From NCBI GenBank assembly GCA_013003065.1, contig JABDLI010000320.1, positions 1 to 59,028 of the forward strand: 59,028 nucleotides of DNA. Direction: 5' to 3'. This document shows, one piece after another, positions 48,594 to 56,490 of the stretch; within the stretch, counting starts at the first letter, position 1; each line of letters opens with the position of its first letter. Under the pieces are notes generated by a model. It searched no databases. It saw only the letters and a program-made list of their open reading frames with translations, and was not told the origin of the DNA. The translations under genes and the position numbers were made by a program. This DNA comes from Phycisphaerales bacterium (GTDB lineage: Bacteria > Planctomycetota > Phycisphaerae > Phycisphaerales > SM1A02).

Positions 48594-51260
48594 ATGGAAC
48601 GGCCAGACACGATGATCAACACCACCAGTGACCGACCCCACCGCCGGCGACTCGCCCGGACCGGGCTCTTCATCGCCGCGACGACGCTGACCGCCGCGTG
48701 GCTCGTGACGCCGGCGTTCGCGCAGGACGGGCGTCCCGGTCCGGCCGCGCCACAGCCCCAGGCCCAGCCGGCCGACGAGACTCCGGCCGAAGGCGACCCG
48801 CCCACGGCGTTGGATCCCTCGGAGTGGAGCCGCGTGCGTCGCGCTCTTCAGGGCGGCAAGGTGCCGCTGGCGTTCGACGACGTCGGTGTCCGCGACCTGC
48901 TCCCGTTCATCGCGGAGGCGACCGGCAAGGTCGTCATGCCCGTCAACCTTGCGGCGCTTCAGAACCGCAAGATCACCCTCGTCAACGACGAGCCCATCGA
49001 GCAGGCGGATGCGCTCGACCTGCTGTTCCAGGCGTTTCGCGTAAACCAGGTCGGTGTCATCGAGCGGGACGACGTCGTCATCGTGGGCATGATCGACGAG
49101 CTCGTGCAAATGCGGCTGCTTCCCGTGCTCACCGCCGAAGACGACATCCGGTATCGCAAGGACAAGGGTTCGCTGGTCGTCAAGCTGTTCCAGCTCACCG
49201 AGGTCCCGGCCGAAGAGGTGTTCGAGAAGGTGAGCGAGGGGTTGCCCAGCTACGCCACCGTGAACGTCGATCCCAACTCCAATCAGATCGTGGTCGTCGG
49301 CGACATCGGTCTCTGCCAGCACCTCGAGACGATCATCGAGGAGCTCGACAACACCTACCTCGAGCCCCGCACCGCGACCTTCCGCCTCGCCTACGCCGAT
49401 GCGACGGACGTGTCGGAGAACATCCTCGATCTTTTCGAGAGCTCGGGCACCAGCGGCGGTGGCGCGCAACGCACGCAGACGACGCGGCGTCCCACCCGGA
49501 CGACCGGCCGGCAGGCACAGGCCACGCCGGGGGGCTCGGTGGTCGGCCCGGAGATCGAGCTGCGCGTGACCGTCAACGCGCAGCAGAACAGCGTGACCGT
49601 CACCGGTGAACCGCGGATCGTCGACGACATCGCGTCGCTGATCGAAGAGGAGTGGGATCTCCCCCGCTCGCCCGGCACCAGCAAGATCTACGACCTCACC
49701 TATACCGACCCCCTGAAGGTCGCCGAGAAGCTCAACAGCCTGCTCGGTCAGGGCGGGTCGGGCGGCGGGCGCACCGGCGGCGCGCGCGGGGCGGCGGGCT
49801 CCGGCGGCGGCGGGAGCGTCGATCAGATCCTCCAGGGCATCTACCGCATCGAAGCCTATCCCGATACGAGCCAGCTGCTCGTCTTCTGCAAGACCGAAGC
49901 AAGCTTGGACTTCCTCGACACCGTCATTTCCCAGCTCGACCAACCGTCGGTGATCGGCCTTCCGTTCGTCGTCGAGCTTCACCACGCGAACGCGATCGAG
50001 CTGGCCGAAGAGCTCAACGCGCTTCTGTCGGAAGCCGGCGCCGGCGTGACCATCGCCCGTCCCGGCGAAGGTCTGTCCGGACGCGACGAGGAGTCCGGCG
50101 CGGCCGGCACCGATTCCGGCGCCGACGCGGGTCAGCTTCAGTTCCCGTGGCAACGCGGTGGACGACAGCGGGAGGACGTGAGCCCGGAGTCTTCGCTCAT
50201 CGGCAAGGTCCGCATCGTGCCGATCCTGCGTCAGAACGCGCTCGCTGTCCTCTGCCCGTCGCCGCAACGCGACGCGGTGCGTCAGCTCATCGAGGACTTC
50301 GACATGGCCGGCCGCCAGGTCATGATCTCCGCGGTCATCGCCGAGGTCGAGCTGAACGACGAACTCAGCCTCGGTCTGCGGCTCAGCTCCAGCGACGACA
50401 TTCTCGGCGGCGCGAACCCGGACTTCCGGCTCGGCGGTTCCGGCACGTTTGACATGACCGAAGACAACATCTTCGGCAGCCTGTTCGATACGTCGCTTCT
50501 CACCGCTGGCTTCAACGTGAACGTCGCCCTCCAGGCCCTTGCGCAGGTGACGAACGTGCGGATCCTCCAGGAGCCGGTCATTTTTACCGCCGACAACCAG
50601 GAGGCGCTGTTCTTCGACGGTCAGGAAATTCCGTTCATCACGAACACGACGATCAACTCCGCGGGCAATGCGAACGACTCGTTCGAGTACCGCGAGGTCG
50701 GCGTGACGCTGAACGTCCGGCCGCGGATCACCGTCGAGAAGGACGTCGACATCGAGGTGTTGTTGGAGCTTTCGAGCGTCGTTCCCGGCGTGACGATCTT
50801 CGGTGCGGCGGTCCTCGACAAGCGTGAGTCGCGGACGAACATCGTCGTCAGGGACGGCCAGACCGTCGTCATCTCCGGCATCCTGCGGGACGAGGTCTCC
50901 AAGATTACCCGCAAAATCCCGCTGCTCGGCGACATCCCGTTGATCGGCGAACTCTTCAAGAGCCGCGAAAACTCGACGGTCACGACCGAGCTCATCGCGT
51001 TCATCACGCCGCAGGTCGTCGATCACACCGACGGCGAGGCGGACTTCCAGCGAGAGTTCCGCGATCGGCTGGAGGACCTTTCCCAGCCGGTCGACGATAA
51101 GCCAATCAACCGCCGCGAGATGCTGGATCACCCCGACGAGTTCCGAAGCCGGGGCTGGATGACGCCCAAGCTCACGCTCCCGGAGACGCCGGGCGAGGAC
51201 GAGGGTGTGTCCCCGGGCGCAAAGAAAGACCGCAACGACCCCTTCAAGGTATACCGATGA
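48594..51260 (+). CDS. gspD: Secretin GspD
   Basis: An 888-residue outer-membrane secretin. A signal peptide ends near AFAQ (about 44), with GGAGGGG upstream of the ATG. Several N-domains follow (FDDVGVRDLLPFIAEATGKV, VKLFQLTEVPAEEVFEKV, TFRLAYADATDVSENIL), interrupted by two low-complexity Thr/Arg and Gly-rich inserts. The secretin core near the C-terminus shows the family pattern: VREVGVTLNVRP-like (YREVGVTLNVRP), DGQTVVISGILRD, KIPLLGDIPLIGELF and ELIAFITPQVV. It forms the gated exit channel. Here it sits near the operon end rather than at the start as in many gsp operons. The next gene overlaps by four bases. Confidence 0.94.
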   Translation: MERPDTMINTTSDRPHRRRLARTGLFIAATTLTAAWLVTPAFAQDGRPGPAAPQPQAQPADETPAEGDPPTALDPSEWSRVRRALQGGKVPLAFDDVGVRDLLPFIAEATGKVVMPVNLAALQNRKITLVNDEPIEQADALDLLFQAFRVNQVGVIERDDVVIVGMIDELVQMRLLPVLTAEDDIRYRKDKGSLVVKLFQLTEVPAEEVFEKVSEGLPSYATVNVDPNSNQIVVVGDIGLCQHLETIIEELDNTYLEPRTATFRLAYADATDVSENILDLFESSGTSGGGAQRTQTTRRPTRTTGRQAQATPGGSVVGPEIELRVTVNAQQNSVTVTGEPRIVDDIASLIEEEWDLPRSPGTSKIYDLTYTDPLKVAEKLNSLLGQGGSGGGRTGGARGAAGSGGGGSVDQILQGIYRIEAYPDTSQLLVFCKTEASLDFLDTVISQLDQPSVIGLPFVVELHHANAIELAEELNALLSEAGAGVTIARPGEGLSGRDEESGAAGTDSGADAGQLQFPWQRGGRQREDVSPESSLIGKVRIVPILRQNALAVLCPSPQRDAVRQLIEDFDMAGRQVMISAVIAEVELNDELSLGLRLSSSDDILGGANPDFRLGGSGTFDMTEDNIFGSLFDTSLLTAGFNVNVALQALAQVTNVRILQEPVIFTADNQEALFFDGQEIPFITNTTINSAGNANDSFEYREVGVTLNVRPRITVEKDVDIEVLLELSSVVPGVTIFGAAVLDKRESRTNIVVRDGQTVVISGILRDEVSKITRKIPLLGDIPLIGELFKSRENSTVTTELIAFITPQVVDHTDGEADFQREFRDRLEDLSQPVDDKPINRREMLDHPDEFRSRGWMTPKLTLPETPGEDEGVSPGAKKDRNDPFKVYR

Positions 51261-52519
51261 TTCCAGCTTCAAACGCGACGCTGATCCAGACCGCCGAGCG
51301 CCGGAGTTCACTCCGGCGCTCGTCGCTTGCGCTGACCCTGACCATGGCCGGCGGCATAACGCTGCTCACCGGTTGCGTCACGACGGTCGAGGCCCCCGCC
51401 GCCGCCAATCGCCCGGCCGACGCATTGCGCAACAGCGATCTCGACGCCCTGCACCGCGCGCGGGCTGCCGGCGCCGCCGGCGCCGTCACCGAACGGGTGC
51501 TGACCGGCGTCGTGCCGCTCGGGGAGATTCCGTACGACGAGATGACACTGCCCGTCGCGTCGCCCGATGGCGCGTACCTCGCGACCCAAATCGGCCCCGC
51601 GCCGGCGTGGGATGCACTCCTTGCCAGCGACGGCGCGACGCTCGAGCCGGCCACGCTCGTCGAGATCCACCGTCTCCCGATCACTCCCGGTGAGCCGGCG
51701 ACGAAGGTGGCGACGGTGAGTGAGCCGGTCGTCCTGGGCCGCGGCGCGACGGCGACGGGCGTGTATGTCGAATCACCGCGTCCCAACGGCGAACGGTGGA
51801 TCGGCCTCGCCGACTGGACGACGGGGTCGATCGACTGGCTCGTCTCCGACGCCGGCATGGTGAACGCTTTCGCGACCCCGGGTCCCGACGGCCGCATCGC
51901 GTTCGTCCGGCGACCCGTGCGCGGTCCCGCGTTCGAGCTGGTCGTGCGTGAGGCAACGGGCGCCGAGTGGTCGCTTCCGGCGGATGACGGCGAGTGGCTG
52001 ATGCCGACGTGGGCCGGGGACGAGGGACGGCTCTACGTCCTTCACAATGCCGGCGGTGCGTTGAGCGCGGTCTGCATGACCGGCACCAGCGCCGAGGCGG
52101 CGGCGACGACTCGTTCGACACTCCAGCTCGCCGGCGGCAAGGCCGATCGCGGCATCGCGTACCAGACGCTCGCATCGCACGTCGTGACGTCACCCTCCGG
52201 GTCGCCGTGGCCCCGGGTGTACCTCTTCCACCCCGTGTCGTTCCGGACGGTGGTGTGGGAGCCGCCGGCGGCACCGGTCGCCCTCGACCGCGGCTCGGTC
52301 GCGGCCGCGAGCGACGATGCGGATCCGGGGTATGTGTTGATGACATTGGGAGACGAGCTGGTGCGTCGCCATATTCTCCAGTCCCGCCGCCGCGCCGCGG
52401 TTGCCACGGGCACGCTGGTCCCGCGAGCAACGACCTCGGCGGAGCGACCGTACGTGCTGCTGGCGCCGGGGGACGGCGTGATCAGCGTGCGAGGTCTCAC
52501 GGTGATGGCCGCAGACTAA
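51257..52519 (+). CDS. Lipoprotein at the end of the secretion operon
   Basis: A 420-residue protein whose ATG overlaps the gspD stop (ATGA). A basic N-terminus, a hydrophobic run and LLTGC at 36-40 form a lipoprotein signal. The mature part alternates short beta-like segments (LPVASPDGAYLATQIGP, RWIGLADWTTGSIDWLVSD, WLMPTWAGDEGRLYVLHN) in a pattern reminiscent of WD40/TolB-like propellers. I do not recognise a family. Its coupling to gspD makes a secretin-associated lipoprotein, a functional stand-in for a pilotin, a reasonable inference. It is much larger than known pilotins. The RAYT repeat array begins five bases after its stop. Confidence 0.72.
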   Translation: MIPASNATLIQTAERRSSLRRSSLALTLTMAGGITLLTGCVTTVEAPAAANRPADALRNSDLDALHRARAAGAAGAVTERVLTGVVPLGEIPYDEMTLPVASPDGAYLATQIGPAPAWDALLASDGATLEPATLVEIHRLPITPGEPATKVATVSEPVVLGRGATATGVYVESPRPNGERWIGLADWTTGSIDWLVSDAGMVNAFATPGPDGRIAFVRRPVRGPAFELVVREATGAEWSLPADDGEWLMPTWAGDEGRLYVLHNAGGALSAVCMTGTSAEAAATTRSTLQLAGGKADRGIAYQTLASHVVTSPSGSPWPRVYLFHPVSFRTVVWEPPAAPVALDRGSVAAASDDADPGYVLMTLGDELVRRHILQSRRRAAVATGTLVPRATTSAERPYVLLAPGDGVISVRGLTVMAAD

Positions 52520-52523
52520 CCCC

Positions 52524-52766
52524 CCGAAAGAGGACACACACTCGGAGCCGAGAGCCGAAAGCGAGCCGAAAGCGGAGCCGAAAGCGGACACACACTCGGC
52601 CGGAAGCCGAAAGCGGACACACACTCGGCCGGTGATTCTGCCACACCTCCGCGAATCGAGTGAGCCGAAAGCGGACACACGCTCGAGCCGGCGCCGAGGA
52701 ACCGAAAGGGACCGAAAGGGGACACACACTCGGCCGGTGGTTCTGCCACACCTCCGCGAATCGAGT
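52524..52766. repeat. Left RAYT-flanking array, five GGACACAC motifs
   Basis: Five direct copies of a 22-base motif with consensus CCGAAAGNGGACACACNCTC plus two bases start at 52524, 52578, 52607, 52665 and 52712. CCGA and TCGG at the ends of most copies can pair as a short stem. The third and fifth copies share a 33-base continuation, giving 55-base direct repeats at 52607-52661 and 52712-52766 that differ at two positions. The array fills most of the 328-base gap before the transposase. The remaining 80 bases hold only the transposase's own start region. Confidence 0.9.
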
Positions 52767-52847
52767 CGTCGCTCGACTAGACTTCCCGCTCACAACCACA
52801 CGGCAGCGGTAGCCCGACGCAGTCGATCGCAACGGGAGACCTCTATC

Positions 52848-53972
52848 GTGACCACTGCGCGCAAACAACTCGTCGATCCAACCACTTCCGGCGTCTACCA
52901 CTGCATAAGCCGATGCGTCCGACGGGCCTACCTGTGCGGCGAGAACTGGTCACACCGCAAGGACGCCATCAAGCAACGCCTCATGGTCCTCACGGATGCG
53001 TTTGCGATCGACGTCGGTGGGTACGCGATCCTCGACAACCACTTCCACACAGTCCTCCGCACGCATCCCGAGCGTGTCAGCACGTGGACGCCGCATGAGG
53101 TAGCTGAGCGTTGGTCTCGGATCTTCCCAAAGAGCATCGTCCGGTGGGCGCGCGAGCACCTCAGCTTCCGGGCCGCCGACCCAGGGGAACGAGCGGCATG
53201 CCGCCGACTCAACCTGACCGCCGCTGTCAACATCGTCGCCACCGATGAGATTCGCATCGCCACCCTGCGCGAGCGACTTTCGAGCCTTTCGTGGTTCATG
53301 AAGTGCCTTAAGGAGTGGATCGCGTGCGTTGCCAATCGCGAAGACGGCTGCCGCGGCCACTTCTTCGAAGCGCGATTCAAGTCACTGCGTGTTCTCGGCT
53401 CTCTTGCCCTGCTTTCGACCTTGATCTACGTGGATCTCAACGTCGTTCGAGCGCTCAAGGCCTCGACTCCCGAGTCCTCTGACTACACATCCGCGCAAGA
53501 CCGCATCCACGTCCGCGAGATCCACGAAACGCGACTCGGACTGCGTCGCCGGGCGTCCAAACAAGCGACGGATCTCCAGCATCGGATGATGCGTGCCACG
53601 AAACGGACTTCGTTGGTAGCAACGCGAGGCCAGGGAGAGAGCACTCCCGAGGACAACATCTGGCTGGCACCCATCGATGCCACTAGACATGTGGACGGAC
53701 TGCTGGACATGGATCTCGATGGATACCTGACGCTTCTCGATGCCTCCGGTCGCCTCGTCCGACGCGGAAACCAAGGCGTGATCGCAGCGGAGGTTCCGCC
53801 CATCCTTGCGCGACTCCAGGTTGAAGCAGACCAGTGGGGCGATGCGGTCGCGGCGGCTGGGGAGTTGATCGGCACGGTGATTGGCGGGAGCCGGCAAGAT
53901 CGCGAGGCAGAGGCGCAGCGGCGCGGCAACCAATGGGTGAGCGGTGCGAGGATGCCGCGTCAGAAGCGGTGA
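52848..53972 (+). CDS. REP-associated tyrosine transposase (RAYT, IS200-like Y1 family)
   Basis: A 374-residue protein starting with GTG; GGGAG lies about ten bases upstream. The N-terminus SGVYHCISRCVRRAYLCGE is typical of TnpA_REP proteins. The HUH motif is HFH at 65-67 (ILDNHFHTVLR). The catalytic Tyr is probably Tyr194 in LIYVDLNVVRA, matching the family YxxxNPxRA segment with Val for Pro. FEARFKS at 173-179 is also typical. About 170 extra C-terminal residues make it long for the family. Two hand-counted 60-base windows are 58% and 63% GC, lower than the surrounding genes look. Inverted repeat arrays on both sides are probably its substrates. Both catalytic motifs appear intact. Confidence 0.88.
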   Translation: MTTARKQLVDPTTSGVYHCISRCVRRAYLCGENWSHRKDAIKQRLMVLTDAFAIDVGGYAILDNHFHTVLRTHPERVSTWTPHEVAERWSRIFPKSIVRWAREHLSFRAADPGERAACRRLNLTAAVNIVATDEIRIATLRERLSSLSWFMKCLKEWIACVANREDGCRGHFFEARFKSLRVLGSLALLSTLIYVDLNVVRALKASTPESSDYTSAQDRIHVREIHETRLGLRRRASKQATDLQHRMMRATKRTSLVATRGQGESTPEDNIWLAPIDATRHVDGLLDMDLDGYLTLLDASGRLVRRGNQGVIAAEVPPILARLQVEADQWGDAVAAAGELIGTVIGGSRQDREAEAQRRGNQWVSGARMPRQKR

Positions 53973-54049
53973 CGCAAACGCACGTCACGAGGCTCAGTCC
54001 ATCCTGGCGTGCAGCCTGACGTTGCCGCGACCGGCGGCTCGGGCATCCA

Positions 54050-54070
54050 GGACACGTCACGTCAATGTCC
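54050..54070. repeat. Short inverted repeat downstream of the RAYT gene
   Basis: GGACA at 54050-54054 and TGTCC at 54066-54070 enclose the sequence CGTCACGTCAA. The GGACA/TGTCC arms echo the core of the RAYT-flanking motif. The stretch 53973-54049 before it holds nothing I recognise. Confidence 0.4.
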
Positions 54071-54112
54071 CACAGGATCGCGAAACAAGGCGGCGACTCT
54101 CGCCGAGCAGGT

Positions 54113-54316
54113 GAGTGTGTGTCCCATCTCAGCTGTTGGCTAGTGTGTCCCCTTTCGGGCCCGCTCTCTTAGGTGCCCAGCGGTTGAGTGTGTGTCCTCT
54201 TTCGGTCTCTCTTTCGCTCTCTTCCGGTCCAGCGGTTGAGCGTGTGTCCTCTTTCGGGCCCTCTTTCGGGCCCGCTCTCTTAGGCGCCCAGCGGTTGAGT
54301 GTGTGTCCTCTTTCGG
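54113..54316. repeat. Right RAYT-flanking array, inverted relative to the left one
   Basis: Reading the plus strand, GAGTGTGTGTCCTCTTTCGG occurs at 54186-54205 and 54297-54316, with a one-base variant at 54238-54257. Degenerate copies lie near 54113 and 54142. This is the exact reverse complement of the first left-array motif. A 53-base direct repeat (54153-54205 and 54264-54316, one mismatch) includes the motif. The array reaches to 36 bases from the OPT transporter stop codon, so the whole RAYT unit spans the gap between two chromosomal genes. Confidence 0.9.
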
Positions 54317-54352
54317 GGCTCTTCCGGGCTACGGTCGCGGCGCGGACCCCGC

Positions 54353-56431
54353 CTATCCCCTCGGCTTCGCCGTCGCCTGCCGGTACAGCATGAACATCAC
54401 GATCGCGACGATCACCAACCCCGGCCACGCGTAGGGTGACTCGATTCCCGTCGCACCCGCGAACCACGTCGCGATCTTGTTCTCCCCCTCCCACAACGCC
54501 AGCGGAATCGCCAGCAGGATGCCGAAGATCGCCTCCCCGGTGATGAGCCCCGCGGCGAGAAGCAGACCGTTGCGTTCGCCCGCGACCTTGGCGCCACGAA
54601 GGCTCGACTTCAGCTCGCCCGACGCCTCCGAGGCGATCCGCCGCAGGTGCCAGCGGTGCGCGGCGAATGCGATCAGCCCGCCCAGCAGAATGGGCGTGGC
54701 GAGCTCCAGCGGAAGATAGATGCCGACCGCCACCGCAAGCACCGGCGTGCGGAACGCCGAGTCGGCCGCCTCCAGCACGAGATCGAGGATGATCACGCCC
54801 ACCGCGATCGCCATGCCGATGCCCACGATCGTCCACGGCAGGTTCTTCGCGAAGACGCCTTCCGCCACGGACTGCATGAGCGTGGCCTGCGGCGCCTCCA
54901 GCGGCTCCTGCCCCTCGACGAGGATGTCGCCGATACCGTACGCGTTGAGCAACGCCGAGAGGATCGGTGCCATCACCAACGCCGCGGCGATCACGCCGAT
55001 CGCCTGCATGATCTGCTGCTTGTACGGCGTCGCGCCGAGGATCTGGCCCGCCTTGAGATCCTGCATGTTGTCGCCGCCGATCGCCGCGGCACAGCAGACG
55101 ACCGCGCCGATGAGGATCGCCGCCGCGGGGCCCGTGGCCGCGTCGGTTCCGAGCGCGAGCAGCAGAAGGGCGGAGGTGAGCAGCGTCGCGATCGTGACGC
55201 CCGAGATCGGGTTGTTCGACGAGCCCACGAGCCCGGCCATGTACGAGGCGACCGCGGAGAACAAAAAACCCGCGATCAGCATGACCACCGCCATGAAGAC
55301 CGACACGCCCGTATTGCCGGTGACGTGGTTGAAGACGAAGAAGAGCGGCAGGACCGACGCGACCAACGCAAACCCCACCCACTGCATCGGGGTATCACGC
55401 TCGGTCCGGGGTATGGCGGCCCCGCCGCCGGCTCGCGCGTCGCGGTAGCCGGCAAGCCCGGCGCGGATGCCACGCACGAGCGAGCCCCAAAGCCGGACCA
55501 GCGCCCACAGCCCGCCCACGAGCATCGCGCCGACGCCCAGGTATCGCGTGCGTTTCGACCAGATCCGGTTCGCCCAGTCGTCGGCGGACACGGCCTGGCC
55601 GAGCTCGGCGCTGCCCACCTCGGCCGTGAACACGTTCCACGCCTCCGGGTTCGTCGCGGTCGCGGCGTCGACGTACACCGGCCACTCCTGCTGCGCCGCC
55701 ACCATGGGGATCGCCGCGTACCAGTTGATCGCGCCGCCGAGGAAGACGAGCACGGCGATGTTCAGACCGACGATGTACCCCACCGCGACGAGCGCGGGCG
55801 AGGCGTTCGTGCCGGCGTAGGCAATCGAGTTGCCGACCTGCCGACCCCCCTCGACCACGCCGGAAAGAAGCCGCAGCCCCGACTCGGCGAACTTGAAGAC
55901 CGCGCCGACGCCCGCGCCGACGAGGATGCTCTTGATCCCCCCGCCGCCTTCGTCGCCGACCTTGAGAACCTCCGCCGTCGCGACCCCCTCCGGGAACTTC
56001 AGCGGCGACTCGACGACGAGCGCGCGACGCAGCGGGATGGTAAAGAGCACGCCGATCATCCCGCCGAGGCCGGCGATGATCGTCGTCTGCCAGTACCCGA
56101 AGTCGGTCCACGCCCGCAGCAACACGAGGGCGGGCATCGTGAAGATCACGCCGGCCGCGAGGCTCTCACCCGCCGACGCGGCGGTCTGCACGATGTTGTT
56201 CTCGAGGATGTTCGAGCGGCGGAACATCCGCAGGATCGCCATCGAAATGACGGCGGCCGGGATGGACGCCGACACCGTCATGCCCGCCTTGAGCCCGAGG
56301 TACGCGTTCGCGCCCGAGAGCAGCACCGACAGGAAGATGCCGAGGATCACCGCCTTGATCGTGATCTCCGGCAGCGTCTGCTCCGCGGGGATGTACGGAT
56401 CGACAGGCGCCGCGGGCTGCTGCTCGGCCAT
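54353..56431 (-). CDS. OPT family oligopeptide / metal-chelate transporter
   Basis: A 692-residue membrane protein with about 14-16 hydrophobic segments. GGAG lies about ten bases before the ATG of MAEQQPAAP. OPT-family blocks are LPEITIKAVILGIFLSVLLS, NAYLGLKAGMTVSASIPAAV, SAGESLAAGVIFTMPAL, SPLKFPEGVATAEVL, SSNNPISGVTIATLL and GDNMQDLKAGQILGATPYKQ. These are characteristic of the bacterial OPT branch. Bacterial members are thought to take up peptides or metal complexes with protons; the substrate is not known here. The longer frame upstream is rejected because it overlaps the next gene's 3' end. Confidence 0.92.
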   Translation of the reverse strand: MAEQQPAAPVDPYIPAEQTLPEITIKAVILGIFLSVLLSGANAYLGLKAGMTVSASIPAAVISMAILRMFRRSNILENNIVQTAASAGESLAAGVIFTMPALVLLRAWTDFGYWQTTIIAGLGGMIGVLFTIPLRRALVVESPLKFPEGVATAEVLKVGDEGGGGIKSILVGAGVGAVFKFAESGLRLLSGVVEGGRQVGNSIAYAGTNASPALVAVGYIVGLNIAVLVFLGGAINWYAAIPMVAAQQEWPVYVDAATATNPEAWNVFTAEVGSAELGQAVSADDWANRIWSKRTRYLGVGAMLVGGLWALVRLWGSLVRGIRAGLAGYRDARAGGGAAIPRTERDTPMQWVGFALVASVLPLFFVFNHVTGNTGVSVFMAVVMLIAGFLFSAVASYMAGLVGSSNNPISGVTIATLLTSALLLLALGTDAATGPAAAILIGAVVCCAAAIGGDNMQDLKAGQILGATPYKQQIMQAIGVIAAALVMAPILSALLNAYGIGDILVEGQEPLEAPQATLMQSVAEGVFAKNLPWTIVGIGMAIAVGVIILDLVLEAADSAFRTPVLAVAVGIYLPLELATPILLGGLIAFAAHRWHLRRIASEASGELKSSLRGAKVAGERNGLLLAAGLITGEAIFGILLAIPLALWEGENKIATWFAGATGIESPYAWPGLVIVAIVMFMLYRQATAKPRG

Positions 56432-56490
56432 CGGTGGTCTCCGGGGTGGTGGGCGGATTGTACGGGACGCCGCCGGGGACCGTCGCCAAG

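Noticed and set aside
52524-54316. Possible CRISPR array
   Set aside because: The motif spacings are irregular (29 to 58 bases between motif starts on the left), there are no uniform unique spacers and no cas genes, and the two arrays are inverted around a transposase.
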